Shown one piece after another: positions 5,414 to 6,328 of a stretch of 6,328 nt of DNA. The notes beneath the pieces were generated by a model that had not been told where the DNA came from, made no database searches, and saw only the letters and a list, made by a program, of their open reading frames with translations. The stretch spans positions 1-6,328 of the forward strand of contig CAIQIY010000116.1 in the NCBI GenBank assembly GCA_903871975.1. The letters run 5' to 3'. The number at the start of each line of letters is the position of its first letter. The first letter of the stretch is position 1. Made by a program: the position numbers and the translations under genes. This DNA is from an uncultured Chloroflexota bacterium (GTDB lineage: Bacteria; Chloroflexota; Chloroflexia; Chloroflexales; Roseiflexaceae).

Positions 5414-6328
5414 TCAGCCGTACGCGCTGATTCGCGCCACCGCCTGCGCGACGCCGTCTTCGGTGGCCATGCGGCCCGCCAGCATCGCGGCGCGCTGTCG
5501 GGCTGCATGATCGTGCGCCAATGCGATGGCGGCCGCAGCCAGCACATCGGCCGCCGCATGGCTGGTGAGCGGCTGCGGTGGCGCCGCGACGCCCAGCGCT
5601 GCCGCACGCCGCCCCCAGAAGCGCTGATCGACTGCCACTGGTGCCACGACCATCGGCACGCCGGCGCGTGCAGCAGCGTGCGTGGTGCCGGCCCCGCCAT
5701 GATGCACCACCACATCGGCGCTGGCGAACAACCATGCATGTGGCGCCGCATCCAGCCAGCGAACCCCGGGCAGCGCCGGCGACGGCGAACCCTGGGCGAT
5801 CACCGACGCACCACGCGCCAGCAGCGCCGTCAGCAGCGCCGCTCTGTGCTCCGGCGCCAGATGCCGCGCCATCGAGCCAAAGCCCACCGCCACCCGTGGC
5901 CATCCCGACGGCCACGGCGGCGGCTGCACCGGCACATCTGCCACCAGATGCCAGGCGCCAGTCACCAGCGCCGCAGCCGGCCAGTCCGGCGGGCATGCCA
6001 GCAAGGCGGGGCTGTGGCCATACAACAGCGGCGCCTGCCGCCGCTGCGCCCGCCGCCACCAGTCGGCATCGGCCATGCCGCGGAGCCCGTGCCGGCGACG
6101 CCAGTGCTGAATCGTGGCGGCCCACGGCCACCACAATGCGTGCGCCGCCAGCCGGTGCGACAGGCGGCGCATCCCTGGCGCATCCAGCGCATCGAACGGC
6201 ATCACCGGCGCAGCAAACCCCCGCGTGGGACCAAGTGGCTGCAGCAGTGCGTATACGCACGGCACGCCCTGGGCGTCGGCCACCTGATCGGCCCACAGGC
6301 TCGCCAAGCCGACGACCAGCAGTGCTGC
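5414..6328 (-). CDS. GT1-type glycosyltransferase (sterol-glucosyltransferase/UGT-like), 5' partial
   Basis: The frame is open from the right edge and ends at the TGA complementary to 5414-5416, giving 304 visible residues; the N-terminus is outside the window. The protein is the second half of a GT-B fold enzyme. The visible start, AALLVVGLASLWADQVADAQG, split here as AALLVVGLAS and LWADQVADAQG, followed by GVPCVYALLQPLGPTRGF, is the end of the N-terminal acceptor domain. AVGFGSMA opens the nucleotide-sugar-binding domain. VVVHHGGAGTTHAAARAGVP (HHGGAGTT around 5678-5704) is the donor signature, and VDQRFWG (around 5612-5632) carries the Asp-Gln pair that binds the sugar. This pattern matches the sterol 3-beta-glucosyltransferase/Atg26-like and antibiotic or carotenoid glycosyltransferase branch of family GT1. 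It probably transfers a hexose from a nucleotide sugar to a hydrophobic acceptor; the exact donor and acceptor are unknown. It converges on the methyltransferase gene with 147 bp between the stops. Confidence 0.88.
   Translation of the reverse strand, partial: AALLVVGLASLWADQVADAQGVPCVYALLQPLGPTRGFAAPVMPFDALDAPGMRRLSHRLAAHALWWPWAATIQHWRRRHGLRGMADADWWRRAQRRQAPLLYGHSPALLACPPDWPAAALVTGAWHLVADVPVQPPPWPSGWPRVAVGFGSMARHLAPEHRAALLTALLARGASVIAQGSPSPALPGVRWLDAAPHAWLFASADVVVHHGGAGTTHAAARAGVPMVVAPVAVDQRFWGRRAAALGVAAPPQPLTSHAAADVLAAAAIALAHDHAARQRAAMLAGRMATEDGVAQAVARISAYG

Noticed and set aside
4648..5430. Open frame of 260 codons on the plus strand overlapping the methyltransferase gene
   Set aside because: Most of it is an out-of-frame shadow of the methyltransferase. 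Only the end matches a real protein sequence, and that part is explained by the degenerate repeat at 5307-5401.
5028..6296. Long open frame (422 codons) on the minus strand
   Set aside because: It runs in another frame of the same strand as the glycosyltransferase, is dominated by Gly, Ala, Arg and Cys, and carries no motif. The overlapping frame at 5414-6328 has clear GT-B signatures, so this is a GC-rich shadow.
1..6328. CRISPR array, tRNA, rRNA, insertion sequence or phage gene
   Set aside because: No regularly spaced repeats, cloverleaf-like sequence, transposase motif or terminal inverted repeats were seen; nearly all of the window is explained by conserved protein-coding genes.

Overview
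This is a 6.3 kb stretch of high-GC chromosomal DNA with tightly packed genes. The gene order (tail of a FakA/YloV-like protein, two DegV-family genes, then recG) and the form of RecG (helical N-terminal extension plus a helicase-domain insertion) best fit a Chloroflexota bacterium of the Roseiflexus/Chloroflexus kind. That placement is inferred from recalled family features and was not tested by a search. No RNA genes, insertion sequences, CRISPR arrays or phage genes were seen.

Layout: bases 1-99 (+) hold the last 32 codons of an upstream gene whose ending resembles the C-terminus of FakA, the fatty acid kinase catalytic subunit. Next come two DegV/FakB-type fatty-acid-binding protein genes (132-983 and 1009-1851, both +). 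The second overlaps recG (1848-4352, +) through a GTGA junction. After a 71-bp gap with a possible hairpin comes a class I SAM-dependent methyltransferase (4424-5266, +). A 147-bp intergenic region contains a decayed second copy of the methyltransferase 3' end. Facing these genes is a GT1-type (sterol-glucosyltransferase-like) glycosyltransferase (5414-6328, -), whose 5' end lies outside the window.

How the genes may work together: FakA phosphorylates a fatty acid held by FakB, giving acyl-phosphate for phospholipid synthesis, so bases 1-1851 look like a fatty acid kinase module with one catalytic subunit and two carrier paralogs. The second carrier keeps the Thr and His positions associated with carboxylate binding; the first has lost both. 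RecG is a replication-fork and recombination helicase that shares the transcription unit and is probably translationally coupled to the second carrier, with no obvious functional link. The methyltransferase and glycosyltransferase resemble tailoring enzymes for lipids, isoprenoids or other small molecules, but neither substrate can be read from the sequence.

Nothing here is clearly a new system. The points most worth checking are the duplicated methyltransferase tail, the unequal conservation of the two carriers, and the RecG insertion.
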